Part shown: piece after piece, positions 1 to 11,900 of the stretch
Numbering within the stretch: position 1 is the stretch's first letter
Layout of the letters: each line of letters starts with the position of its first letter
Assembly (NCBI RefSeq): GCF_905163445.1
Contig: NC_053189.1
Span: 11,364,001 to 11,428,000, forward strand
DNA length: 64,000 bases
Direction of reading: 5' to 3'
From: Pararge aegeria
Lineage: Eukaryota; Arthropoda; Insecta; Lepidoptera; Nymphalidae
Position numbers and translations under genes: made by a program
Notes under the pieces: generated by a model
Database searches by the model: none
What the model saw: only the letters and a program-made list of their open reading frames with translations
Told to the model about the DNA's origin: nothing

Positions 1-537
1 TCTATAGTAAGCGGTCCAATTTCAGCAAAGTTAGCTATGCCAGAAGCCGCATGACCCGGTCCACCCTGAATCCATATGATTAGTGGTTTACGATCAGACC
101 CGTATTGTACTCCGTCAGCGTAGTATAACCAGTAAAAGAGAAACGCACCAGGACGCACCTCGACGTATTTCTGAATACTTTCCCATGGTTTCCGTTTCAG
201 AGCTTCTAAGTAGGGGTTTTCTAAAATTAAAGTTTTTTCTTAAATTTTATTCCTAGCTTAAATATATCCTGCGATTTGCATTATCTAATATGGAAACAGT
301 CAAGAAAAATAGTCTCAATCCCAATTGAAGTTACAAATAAAATAAAGATGATAAAAAGGAAATAAAATAAAATTAATGTTGAAAATAAATAAGACTAATT
401 TTAGCATTTACGTTAAACTTAAACTTTCTATGAGAAAAAAAACAATGTCTGGTACAGAGAAATTTATACTGACCTTCGCATTTATGTGGAATAAAAAGAA
501 ACAGTATAGTAAAAATCTGAATTAAAATTGCATACAT
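1..537 (-). CDS. Secreted serine carboxypeptidase, S10 family (SCPEP1/retinoid-inducible type), 5' part
   Basis: Two exons are visible on the minus strand: 537-474 (start codon at 537, ends in GTCAGT donor) and 220-1 (acceptor TTTTAG). The join is in frame and gives 94 residues before the window ends; the rest of the gene lies to the left. Residues 1-20 form a hydrophobic signal peptide (MYAILIQIFTILFLFIP). Residues 40-55 (YVEVRPGAFLFYWLYY) and 67-92, with the GGPG box at 74-77, match the start of the S10 serine carboxypeptidase fold, closest in wording to SCPEP1-like proteins. These are lysosomal or secreted enzymes that remove C-terminal residues. The catalytic Ser, Asp and His lie outside the window. 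The box reads GGPGHAASG where GGPGGSS is usual, so it may be a diverged insect paralogue. A hAT transposon sits just upstream. Confidence 0.8.
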
Positions 538-796
538 TTTCAAGCGCTCACTACAAATAAAATAATCACAAAATTCACATGCGCCTTAGGGATCGCTTTA
601 AAACGTTTAACCACATGACTCGTAGGTATATTGCGCATGCGGTGATATCATCCCACACTGGAGATTAGAGAGAATTAGGTATCTACATATATGGTGCAAA
701 ACATAACATAATATGTAGGTCCTGAATGTAATGAAAATTACAAATCTTCGACGATATCCTTCACTTATATTTTCACACTTCTAGTGTTGCCCAAAT

Positions 797-965
797 TCAG
801 TCTTGGTCTTGCAGTCTTGGTCTTGTTCTTGCGTTTTTGCAAGACCAAGACCAAGAACAAGACCGCGTATTTTTAGCAAGACCAAGACCAAGACTGACCG
901 TGCAAGACTTGAGCAAGAACAAGACATAGCCTGCAAGACTCTTGCGTCTTGCAGCTAGGACTTAG
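797..965. repeat. 5' subterminal repeat cluster of the hAT element
   Basis: Several copies of GTCTTGGTCTTG and its complement CAAGACCAAGAC are packed here. Around 813-880 they face each other and can fold into a hairpin. Subterminal repeats of this sort are usual transposase binding sites in hAT elements; binding here is inferred. Confidence 0.8.
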
Positions 966-1659
966 CGCTATTTCACGGAGTAGTTAGGTGTAACAGTTCG
1001 GTGTATAGGTAGGTAGGTACGCTTAGGAATTCTATGAGACGCAAAAAACTATATCAAAGAATATGAAAAACTGGACCTATGCGCATTACGACTAATACCA
1101 TAAACATAGCGAATAAAAAAATATCTATTAAAATCAAACTGAGTGCATGCATAGTTATGTTTTAACCATCGGCACTTTGATAATGCGGCATCAAAGGTTT
1201 TGTACTTACTTCTCAAAGAAATTTGCCGCTTTTCGGAAGTACATGGTTATGATACACGCGCCGGCGGCTTCTTTTGAAATCTAAAACAATCGTTGCCGCC
1301 GCGCCGAAATCATAACATTTGACACTATTCATGCAAAATAATTTCGAATTTTAAGAGTACCTACAGGTGTTCCAAAGAATAAATAAGTTTCAGAGTGCTT
1401 AGAATGAAAATGAATACATTATACTGATCACGCAAGTAGTATTATGATTAGGATAAAATGGTGAGGATAGGTAGTAGATGTCATAATAATTCATTCTAGT
1501 AAGTAATTATAATATTGATTACTTATATGGTTTTAAACTAATTACTTAGGTACTATTATTGTACATTTAGTCATTATATGTATTTCTTAAGTTTTTACAA
1601 GAAAAAATAGCAAAAAAGTGTTCGAATATCTCTGAGAGAGATGATGAGAGTAAGTATTT

Positions 1660-1778
1660 ACTAGCTGTGCCCGCGACTTCGTCCACGAGGAATAGTAACT
1701 TTGGAGGTATAGTGACGTTCAGGATTTATTTCAAACATACAAACGAACTCTTCAGCTTTATAATATTAGTATAGATGC
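1660..1778 (+). repeat. Short GCCCGCGACTTCGTC element inside the hAT
   Basis: TACTAGCTGTGCCCGCGACTTC at the left and TTTATAATATTAGTATAGATG at the right: both family ends in 119 bp, most of the interior missing. It is nested inside the hAT element, upstream of the transposase start. Confidence 0.65.
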
Positions 1779-2107
1779 ACGCCAAAACATTCACTTATAT
1801 GTAAAGAATAGTGATTGGCACTAATTCTTCACATATATTTTATTCACGGGTCGCGTCTGTACAAGTAGGTAATATTTAGTGTGTGTTTGTACGCCGCACG
1901 CGGCATCGTTCGATTTGCGGCGGCATCCTTTTCATAGAGCCGGCACGTGGCGAGGCGGCGCGGTAAAAAGCAAGGAAACGTACTATAAATGAAGGAATTA
2001 TTTTAATTCCAGTCATTTCCAATTGAGCTGTGCTTCAATTCTAACTTAATAATTGTTTTTACTAATTCTCGTTGTTTTCTAAAAACGTATCACGTGTACA
2101 ATTTAAT

Positions 2108-4486
2108 ATGAGTGACGAAGATTCAAATTATTCTAGTCCGAGTAACGAGAGTTTGAGTCACAGATCTAAAAGACCCAAAAGCAAATTTGAGGAGTTTTTC
2201 GAAATAATTCATGCATCCCAAACTGCCTTGTGTAAATTGTGCCAACATAAAAAGATTGAAATAAAAATGAAAAACAGAAACACTTCAGGCTTAAGGAAAC
2301 ATCTAATGTCTTTCCACAAAAAGGAATCAGAAATATTTCTTCCTGTTAAACCAAAATTAAGTGGAGATATCACAAGCTTTTTAGTAACCGCTGGAAGAAG
2401 TGGACAGGTAAGAATATTTTTTTAACAGTTAAAAGAATTTTAACTCCGCGTAGCTATTCATGCGATACTTTCAAAAACGCCATTAACTTACGTAAGTATT
2501 TTTGAGTTAGTGGTGTTTTCATCTAGGGGTGCGACATATTAAGTATGTAATTATCGTCTTAAATATTTTTTATAAACACCCATATTTTCATTTAATCGGC
2601 CAGTAACAACTAAGTACTTTATTTTGGTAAATTACAGTACAGTGCAACCTTAATATAACAAATATCAATTTAACGATTTTCTCGATTTAACAACAACAAA
2701 CCTCCTCCTCTTATACGCTCAAACCTAGTATGTTTTAAATAATAACACAAGATTTATTGTTTTGTTTCAGTCGGAAAACAGCAGTGACAACATCACGACA
2801 GCTACAGTTGATTGGGTGGTGAAAAAATATCTTCCCTTCTCATTTTTCGATGACGAAGCTACACAAGTATATTTTCGACGTATTTGCCCTAATATGGTGT
2901 TTCCTAAAAGGTCTACACTTAGAAGGAAAGTCAAAGAGCGATTTGAAGAGCTCCAATTGAATCTCAAGGAACGACTTCAACCATTATCATCTAAAATGTC
3001 GTTTACCATTGATGGGTGGACGTCAATTGCTGGTAGGAGTTACTACGGGGTTACTATTCATTATATAGACAACGAATGGAAGTATCGATCTGTAGTTCTT
3101 GATTTTATACCATCACGCGGTCGACATACTGGGGAAGATATTGCAACAATTTTCCATGAATGTTTATTGGAATATGGCATAATTGATAAAATACAAGGTA
3201 TCACGGTCGACAACGCAACTGCAAATACCAAATTTATGTATGAACTGGGCAAACAGCTGCCGCCACACTTTGATTCAGACAATCAACATTTCCGGTGCTT
3301 TGCTCACATTTTAAACCTTGGTGTACAAGATTTATTAAAGACCTTAGCATTACACTGTGAGTCTGACACTAACGCGCAAGATCAGCAGTACGAAGACTAT
3401 GCAGACGAAACTGAGGATGAGGAAGATGAAGAATCTGCACCAAATATTGCTGACTCGCGTACATCTGTAACAAAGTTACGCAGTATTTCCAGTAAAATAA
3501 AAAGAAGTGAGATAGTGAAGAAGAAGTTTCAGTCTGCTTGTGAAGCAGCTGGCGTGCCATCAAATCTAAATGCCATTCTTGACTGTCCAACGAGATGGAA
3601 TTCCACACATGATATGATTGGATTTGGTTTAAAAGTGAGAGCGGGCATTGACATATTGTGCAGTTCTGTCACCGAATTGAATGATTTTCAAATCACAGCT
3701 AATGAATGGCAGGTACTCGAAAAATTACATAAATTTCTAATAAACTTTAAACTTTTAAGTACAAAACTTGGTGGAGACAAATATGTTACGTTACCGCTAG
3801 TCATTGTATCATTTAATCTCTTGCTAGATAAAATTGAATCCATGGTAAAACAGTTAGATGAGAAACCTAATCGATCTGAAGTGGATGAAAGGCTCATTCT
3901 AGCTTTCCAAGCAGCTCGAGACAAAATGCTTAAACATTACAAGAAGAGCAACTGGATTTATTGTACTTCTTTAATTTTAGACCCAAGGCATAAGGCTCAG
4001 ACTTTTGACCTGACAATGTGGGGGAAGCAACTTAAAACAGAAAGTCTGCGCAAGTTCAATGAACTTTATGAAGAATATAAAAGTCTACACTCACTGAACA
4101 AATCTCTGGAATTACCAGAAAAAGACAATAAAGTATGTGATGAAGATGAAGACGTAATAGACTTTGATAAACTCTATGAATGTCCCTCGACGTCATCTGG
4201 ATCTTGTCTTCAAGGCTTAGTGATAGACGAGTTGGAGGAGTACCTGAGAAAACCAAGAACTGCCAGCTCGGAAGACATTTTAGATTGGTGGAGGACGCAT
4301 GAGACAGAGTATCCGATTTTATCGAAAATGGCCCGTGATTTTCTCTCAATACCTGCAACTTCAGTACCTGCTGAGAGGTTATTTTCTAAAGCATCATTAG
4401 TAATTAGAAAACATAGAAATAGGTTAAGTGATGAGTCAGCCAGATGGTTACTTTGTATTAATTCTTGGTCAAAAGAATTGATATAA
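2108..4486 (+). CDS. hAT transposase (Ac-like, BED zinc finger, ZBED-type)
   Basis: Exons 2108-2407 and 2771-4486 join in phase 0 across an intron with GTAAGA donor and TTTGTTTCAG acceptor, giving 671 residues. A BED zinc finger is at residues 42-70 (C42, C45, H65, H70). The RNase-H-like core has D181 in the FTIDGWTS motif, D247 in ITVDNAT and a C276-x2-H279 motif. The C-terminal hAT dimerisation region has PAERLFSKAS with E635, the expected third acidic residue. It would bind the element's ends, excise it and reinsert it. No stop or frameshift interrupts it. An AATAAA lies at 4544-4549. The start is the first ATG in frame; upstream there is only a non-ATG extension. Confidence 0.93.
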
Positions 4487-4910
4487 AGTATCATAACCTA
4501 ATGATAAAGCTGTTGATTTGTGTTGTATTTTATTTTTTATTCAAATAAATGATAAATCGTAAAACTCTTTTATTAAATTTCTTATAAGTTGAGGGTTCAA
4601 TCTCTTTCTAGACAGATAAGTATTGTTCTTTAAAATACAGTCAAGTTATTGTAATTAATTTGTTTTTTTACATGTTTTAGCAAATGTAAGCTTATAAATC
4701 ATAAATGTTTATTAAGAAACAGTTACTTCCATGGAAAACGACATATAGGTCAGTTGATTTTTCGAATTTCTTATCAAATCTTCAGTTATTTATTAATCTG
4801 CTTGATCTTTACTATGGCTATGTTAATTCAAGCTCACAATGTTCCAATTCTAATACGTTTTTCTAAGATTTAAAGTAAACTTTGATAAATAGTAATAGAC
4901 TAATAGGTAA

Positions 4911-5049
4911 TTGCAAGACTTGCAAGACTCTTGCTGCAAGACCAAGACCAAGACCAAGACTGGGAGCGCAAGACCAAAACCAAGACCAAGACCAGGTGTA
5001 TTGGCGCGAGACCAAGACCAAGACTGGCTAAGTCTCGTCTTGTTCTTGC
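4911..5049. repeat. 3' subterminal repeat cluster of the hAT element
   Basis: About a dozen CAAGAC/CCAAGAC words occur in tandem in the orientation opposite to the dominant one at the left end, directly inside the right terminal inverted repeat. Likely transposase binding sites by analogy with the left end. Confidence 0.8.
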
Positions 5050-5426
5050 ATTTGGGCAACACTACACACTTCACTCGAATGAACGATACTTATTGGGAAA
5101 TTGTTCTACCATTGTTATGTACCTATGTTTCACGATGTATATAGAAAAATTAAAGTCACTGTAGAACAGGCACGACAGTACAATGGCTTAAGTTCCAACT
5201 GCCAAGGCTACGGCATCTAGGCGGTGCACGATTAAATGACGACACAAAGGAAACAAAAGGTCTCTCTCCTTTCACATTATGTAATTAAACTCCAGATCCA
5301 CGAACTTCTTAGCATCCCATGGATTTGTGCAGGTGTCCGGCACATCGAAGCACAGGCTTGAAATATTTTGAGCAGCTCCAGAAGCTTGCGACTCGAGTGT
5401 ATTAATGACGTAAGCCAACGTACACC

Positions 5427-5660
5427 TTCATTGCTCGTGCTGTCCAATTTTGATAGAGACTCGGAGAACTCGTTCTATAATAGAAGTTACTGCAGTTCTT
5501 GCCAGGCCAAGGTCTTTTAGTAAATTATGGAGAGGTTTTGCTGGTATGGTTATCGTTCCCACTTCTATTGGAAATAAACTAACTACGTAGCCATTTTTGG
5601 TTAGTTCATTTGAGAGAAGGTATGTTTGTAGTTGTGGAAGGTAAGTATGATGAAACCCAC
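5427..5660 (-). pseudogene. Decayed retroelement fragment (NGYVV...PIEVGT... type)
   Basis: Minus-strand reading gives about 70 residues ending in a stop near 5427, including NGYVVSLFPIEVG and LLKDLGLARTAV. A related, more broken copy occurs at 19727-19930 (EMGARGVTAKSLYN). The short C-terminal domain type is one I associate with non-LTR retrotransposon reading frames. No promoter or start is seen. Confidence 0.5.
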
Positions 5661-5922
5661 ATCGTCATCTTTATAGTGTTTTTTTAATTAGGTTATATTA
5701 ATAGATACGTATTACGTATCGATAATAAAGTCAGTTGCCCATAACAGATATATGATATCAGGTCGATCCCCGTATTTTACATAATGAGGTTTTACAAATA
5801 TGATGCGGTTTAAAAGAATAGTTTTTTTATTTTAATTTAGACATTTAATTTCCGAAGATTTTGCTTAAATAATTATTAACTATATTTGACTTATAAGTAT
5901 TTGCTTAGAATAAAATAACATA

Positions 5923-8900
5923 TTAAAAGAACAAGTCAGCAAAAGACCCTAATATTCCTGTATCACTATTGTATTTTCTTGGTCTATGATGTCTGTTTCG
6001 GTCTAAGTCCGATTGTATGGTCGAAGGCACATAACGGTGATGGTCGTAGTACTTGTGTTGTCTACTGGGCCTGATAGTAGTAGTAGTCGTATGATGCTTC
6101 AAACCGTGGTTTTGGGGAAGACCAACTATGTGACCGAGAGGACCACCTACAATTATTCCAGGGCGATAGATAATTTGAGGTTCTTGCCCGGCCTCATGAA
6201 CTGGTTTCACGTAATCTGAAAGTCACATTATATATTAGTACCTGGAAAAAACTAGAGCAGCGTTATGAGCGTCGTGCGCTAGGCTTTTATCCAGAGTAGC
6301 AACAAGGGCGTGCATAAAGGGAATGCACAGGGTATCCAGATGATATAAAATGAAGAAAATCACCAGTAAGAATATTATAAATACTGAAGGGTATGCTTTT
6401 TGTAACTCTTACAATGCCTATCCTTAAGTTTTTTATAACTTTGGAGAGTTTCTTAATTTTATATCGTCTGCATACTCTCTATGCACGCCACTGACTAGCA
6501 AGAAGATGGCATAAAATAGAAATATACTGCCGCTATAATATAAATAAATTAATAATAATAAAAAAATAAGGTAGCCTGTACCTGTGCCTGTGTGAAGTGC
6601 ACGCTTCGATATAAGCTTTATTTTAAAATCATCTACTTTACTGGCAATCATGCAGCGTACCTACCATACGAAAGAAAGGAGTAACTTTCTTTATAAATAT
6701 TTAAACTAGCTCTTAGCTGTATTTTAGCGGCAGACTGGTGCAGTGGGCAGTGACCCTGCTTTCTGAGTCCAAGGCCGTGGGTTCGATTCCCACAACTGGA
6801 AAATGTTTGTGTGATGAACATAAGTGTTTTCCAGCGTCTGGGTGTTTATCTGTATATTATAAGTATTTATGTATATAATTCATAAAAATATTCATCAGTC
6901 ATCTTAGTACCCATAACTCAAGCAACGCTTACTTTGGGGCTAGATGGCGATGTGTGTATTGTCGTAGTATACCTATTTGTTCATTGTAAAGCGGTTATAT
7001 AGTGACATTTATTTATTTTTATTTATTCACATATGGTAAGTGCTGCATGATGTTACAGCCTAAGGTGAACCACGCTTGCCTAGAAGACAAAACAAAAGTG
7101 GGGATAACGGAAGCCGGTACTTTTCGGTGCGTATAAAATAAACTAGGAAGCATAGCTTACGCTTAAACGGCGTCAGATATCAAGATATTATATTATATTT
7201 CTCTCTCTCTCTATGGTCGTTCCTTCATTACTGAAGATCGTTGTCTTGGTGAGTTCTCATCTTCGAATGGGTAAATTGTCTCCATGGGTTTCTGTAGGAG
7301 GCCATTTTGGCGATTTGATAGAAACGGCACGAGTTTGACTATTTCAACTGGTCAGCCCATCTCGTTAGGGACCGGCTACTATAATTTTATCCAGGCTATC
7401 ATTCCCCCGCCACATTATGTGCCAGAAATACGAGAACAAACGATGGTAATATAGAGAGGAAAGACGAACAGTAATTCCTAGCTGCGCCAGTTTAGACAAA
7501 TTTGTGCGCTAGGCTGTCCAGGGTATTCTCAATATGCCCCTCCAGTGCTGGAGTACGGAATTGAAACGGTTTTCAATTTCGTAATTGAATAAATTGGTGT
7601 TGAATTTTATGTTGTTATGTTTGTGATTTAGCAGATTTTTAGGCTTACATTTCATTGATTATTGTATTTGATGTTAAATAACAAGTATTTGACAAAAAAA
7701 AGTGAAGAAAAAATTTAGACATAGCCTATGTCCCAATATTTCTGCATCTTTTACCCTTTCCAACTAGCCACACATAAAAGCTATAATTACTTGATAGACA
7801 AAGAGAGTTTCTTAAAAGTAACCTAAAAAAAATTAAAACCCTAAATGATTTAGTGATTGTCCACAATCACAAAGGCCCAAAAACAATACAACCCAAAATT
7901 ATTTAGTGTCCACAACCTTTTTGCTGGTGTAATCCCTGAACCCATTTGATCTTAACTGTTGATGATATTTATGGTTGTCACTGCGTATTTTTCATGACCA
8001 CTTTGTACAGTTACTTCTCTAATAGTATAGGTATCAGGAAAACGTGGCATAATAGTTATTTTATAAGAAAATATAAAATGCGAAGGTACAAGACTTATTA
8101 GTATTGGTATTTTGAAGTGAAGTTGGTAACTAGTATATTTTTAATTACGAAGTTTATCGAGGCTTTTCCTTTTACCTACCTACCTAAGAATGCTTAATCT
8201 TTGACCTTAATCAAGGCAGTAAAACCACGCAAAGTTACCACAATAAATACTAGCAATCATGATTAGTATCTAAGTGTTGATTAAACTAGATATGATTAAC
8301 AATTAACACCTTGAAAGTCTAGTTCCTTTATACTTAATTAAATTAATAAATTATTTAAAGGAAATAGGTCGGTTAGTACTTGGAGTAAATTAATATTTAT
8401 TTCTTAGAGCATTCATTAATTACTTAAGGTGGATCTACCGATTTCTTTACCTGGAAAATGATGTGGATGTCCCCATCATTTTCTCCTACACTAAAAAAGA
8501 AAACAGCCTACTGTGTGTTGATTGAGTACTGTGTGTAGACTGAGTAGTAGGTAGTAGAGATGTTTGTGATGGAGCTCGTCCGGGGAAGTACTACCACCAT
8601 GTTAGTTTCTGCCGCTAAGCAGCATTCTTGCAATGCTGTATTCCGATCTATGTGCGGAGAGCATAAGATACGATGCATCAAATGTATGAACTACATTGTT
8701 GTTCCTAGGTGTCAGCTGACAGCTCTGGTTTCCCTACAATTCTTATTTAAATATTTTTTCGATTTTATTTAAAATCAGTCCATGTTATAACTACTTTTAT
8801 GACATTAATTTTCGTTTAACATTAATCTTATAAATTTAATATGGCGGTATGGCGGCGGTCGCTAAACTATAATAATCACAATTTAACCAAATGTTAATTT

Positions 8901-11900
8901 CTGGACTGAAAACCGGAACAACCCTCTATTTCTCTTTTTTCGGGTATCAAACCCAGGATTTCGTGATCCGTAGTTGGACATTTACTACTAATCCGACCAG
9001 GCAATAACTACACCAAATAGATAAAGATATTAGAACTCCGTAAGTAAAACTTTGCAAAAAACAAAACCCAGATTTTCTTCCTTGTTTCTTTTACGCACCG
9101 AAAAGATTTAGAATGCCATCCCAGCTTCCGACTTAGCACCTTACCTACCTTATAATCACTAGTGAATCGCTCTTCATCATTTACAATCAAACATTACCAA
9201 GGCGTGATTGCAGCCACGCTACATATTTAAAAAGAAAATCATCGCTATTTAAAAAAGGAGCTTTTTTTGGAGTTTACCTGTTGGTTTTAGCGGTTTCGGT
9301 GGCGTGTAGCTGTTGGTTCCGAAATAACCAGCGGGTGGTGGTCGCGTCGGTCTATTAGCAGGGGCAGTGGATGGTCTGATGCCATATTGATTGTGCTGGT
9401 TTATCAAGTATTGGTTCGACGGGCGATTCGGGCCTTTATTGAAATAAAAGCGGTGTTGTCCTTGTCTTCTTACTGCCGGTCGTTGTGTGACTACAGGAAA
9501 GGAATAAAGGTTTTATTTAAATTGGTCTATATTTAAAATTTGTATATAATCAAAAATGTATTCTATATGTTTTAAAAGATATGATGGCTTCGATTTGGTA
9601 ACAATCAACCGAGCTAAGAACCGGCCCTCATGATCTTGTCAATCTGGTCAGAATGATCAGTTTAGACTGGACTAAGGGCGATGTGCACTCGTCCGTATTT
9701 AATTTGTTTTCGTAATTGTGAAAATACGATTCTGTGTAGTTGTTTGTGCACTTATTCGAATTTTGTCACAAAAACCTCGAACATGAATCAAAAACGAATT
9801 TAATACAAGTGCCCTAACGCCCTTATTGAACGAAATTTTTGTCAAAAATCGCCTGCTGCACCTCATAGGTACCACGATATAAATAATATGTTTCCCCACA
9901 GAATTAAGGACATACAGAAACCGACCGCGTACACGACGAACATTGAAGCATCAAAAACCACTCCACTTTAGTTCGTTTTTAGTAGGTACTACTTTAGCAG
10001 TTGACTGTAATTATTGTACCTCTAATGTTCAAACGTTTACCAGGAAAATGGGAAAAGTTTGAGAGCTAGCAAGGCGTGCGCAGTGCGTTTTCACTGTGGT
10101 TGGACTCAATGTACTGCATGCAATAATGGCTCAATTAGGGTTCTGTATGGTCTTAATTCTGTGATTTACTTCTAAGTACTGAATACAAGCGGTGATAGCC
10201 TAATGGTTAGGACTACGGCTTCACTTTCAAGAGGCCGAGTTCAAATCCCAGCACGAGTCTCTTATTTTTTTAAGTTATGTGCGTTTTAAGTATTAAAATA
10301 TCACTTGCTTCAACGGTAAAGGAAAACATCGTAACGAAACCTGCATGCCCGATAGGCAGTGTCGTGCATAGAGGGTATGCACAGGATATGCAGATGATAT
10401 AAAATGAAGAAAAACTCCAGTAAGAGTTATAAAAAACTTAAGGATAGGCATTGTAAGAGTTATAAAAAGCCTACCCTTACGTATTTATCACTCGTACTGG
10501 AGATTTTCTTCGTTTTATATTATCTGCATACCCTGTGCAGAGGGTATCCTCTATGCACGCCAATGCCGATAGGTCTCCATAATGTACTCAAAGGCGAGTG
10601 AAGTCCACCGCACTGGGGCAGCGTTGTGGACTGCGGCCTAAACCCTTCTCATTGTGGCAGAAGACACGTGCCCTGTAGAGGGTCGGTAATGGGTTGATGT
10701 GATGATGATGATGATAATGGCTCAGGTATAAGCAACGTTCATATTTGCAATTTACATAATAACTAGAGAAACGAACACGTGTGGCCTGTAACTGATTATT
10801 ATTGTTTTTTTTTTTTTATTCCCTTTCTACGTATTTCAATGTCATTTCCGCGTTTACCTTGAGCACCTAAGAACGCTAAGTATTTGTTATGTACGTAGGT
10901 ACGTAATATAATTAACTGGGCAAGATTTTTATCTATTTTTCTCGACGAATCGATTGAATTTTTTGTCCGAAATTTTTTAGACAGTAGATACCTAATTCTC
11001 TACAAATACTGTAGCTATTAAATAAAATAGCGCAGCTAGTTTTGACACAAGTGTAGTAAGTATGAAATTTTGTACTAACTAAGAAAATTTGTTCCGGTTT
11101 TAAATTTTTAATAGTGGCTTGCCTCGAACTAAGACCTCGTGGTAAGTTAAAAACTTTATCAAAATATTTTTACTGAATTTTTTTATTTCAGCTTAGCTAG
11201 CTTTTGCCCGCTACTTCGTCTGCGTTAAATTTTGTTTTTTGATGTGGCATTCAATTTAGTTGTAGTTTTAAAAAAAAATAAAGTATTCAGTATCGCTAAG
11301 CCTTAAATGAGGGGTCTGCTGAGGATTTCTGTCCTCGATCTCCAACCACAGTTTGGGCCTAAACATTAAACAAATATTATAACCTCTATAGTACAAAAAT
11401 AATTATTTAAATCGGTTATAATTTGTCGGAGTTATGATGTAAAATCGTCAAGCACTTTCATCCCCTCTCCCAAAGGGACCGAGCTTAATGTCGGGACAAA
11501 AAGTATCCTATATTACTTCTAACACTTCCAAGAATATGTGTACAAAGTTTCATGAGGATCGGTTAAGTAGTTTTTGCGTGAAAGCGTATAAAAAACTTAC
11601 ATTGACATTTATAATATTAGTAGGTTTAGGGATTAGTAGGGATTTATTAGCTTCTCAAGGTAATCAAACAATACTATTACACATAACAGTAATGCCTTAT
11701 TTTTATATCACATTAACCAATGAAATTTCCACAACTTAGAAATTATACAAAACTTATAGCGTTTGTGATAACCCTGTTTTTGTGATAGAGATAGTCAAGT
11801 GATTTGGTAGACCTATTCTGCTTCCAGTCTACCTTATTAGACCTAGTCCTGAAACTCCTTACCTTTTTTAATACTAAAATAAATTTAATAGTAAATGATA

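Larger units (their letters stand above)
782..5064 (+). mobile_element. Complete hAT transposon with 8-bp target-site duplication
   Basis: The element is 4,283 bp. Its ends are inverted copies of TAGTGTTGCCCAAAT (782-796 and 5050-5064). It is flanked on both sides by the identical octamer CACACTTC (774-781 and 5065-5072), the 8-bp duplication typical of hAT transposition. Both ends carry clusters of the GTCTTGGTCTTG word in inverted orientation. A two-exon transposase lies between them. A perfect duplication, matching ends and an open transposase suggest a recent and possibly autonomous copy. Confidence 0.93.

Noticed and set aside
797..5049. CAAGACCAAGAC arrays as a possible CRISPR-like repeat
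   Set aside because: Units are contiguous with no unique spacers, the host is eukaryotic, and they coincide with hAT ends.
8560..8772. 70-residue plus-strand frame in an intron
   Set aside because: No domain, no repeats of it, random composition.
10190..10260. tRNA-like sequences in SINE heads as tRNA genes (also 6740, 13940, 16610, 39120, 48310, 54150, 54960)
   Set aside because: Each continues into a SINE body and lacks a foldable full cloverleaf with paired acceptor ends.
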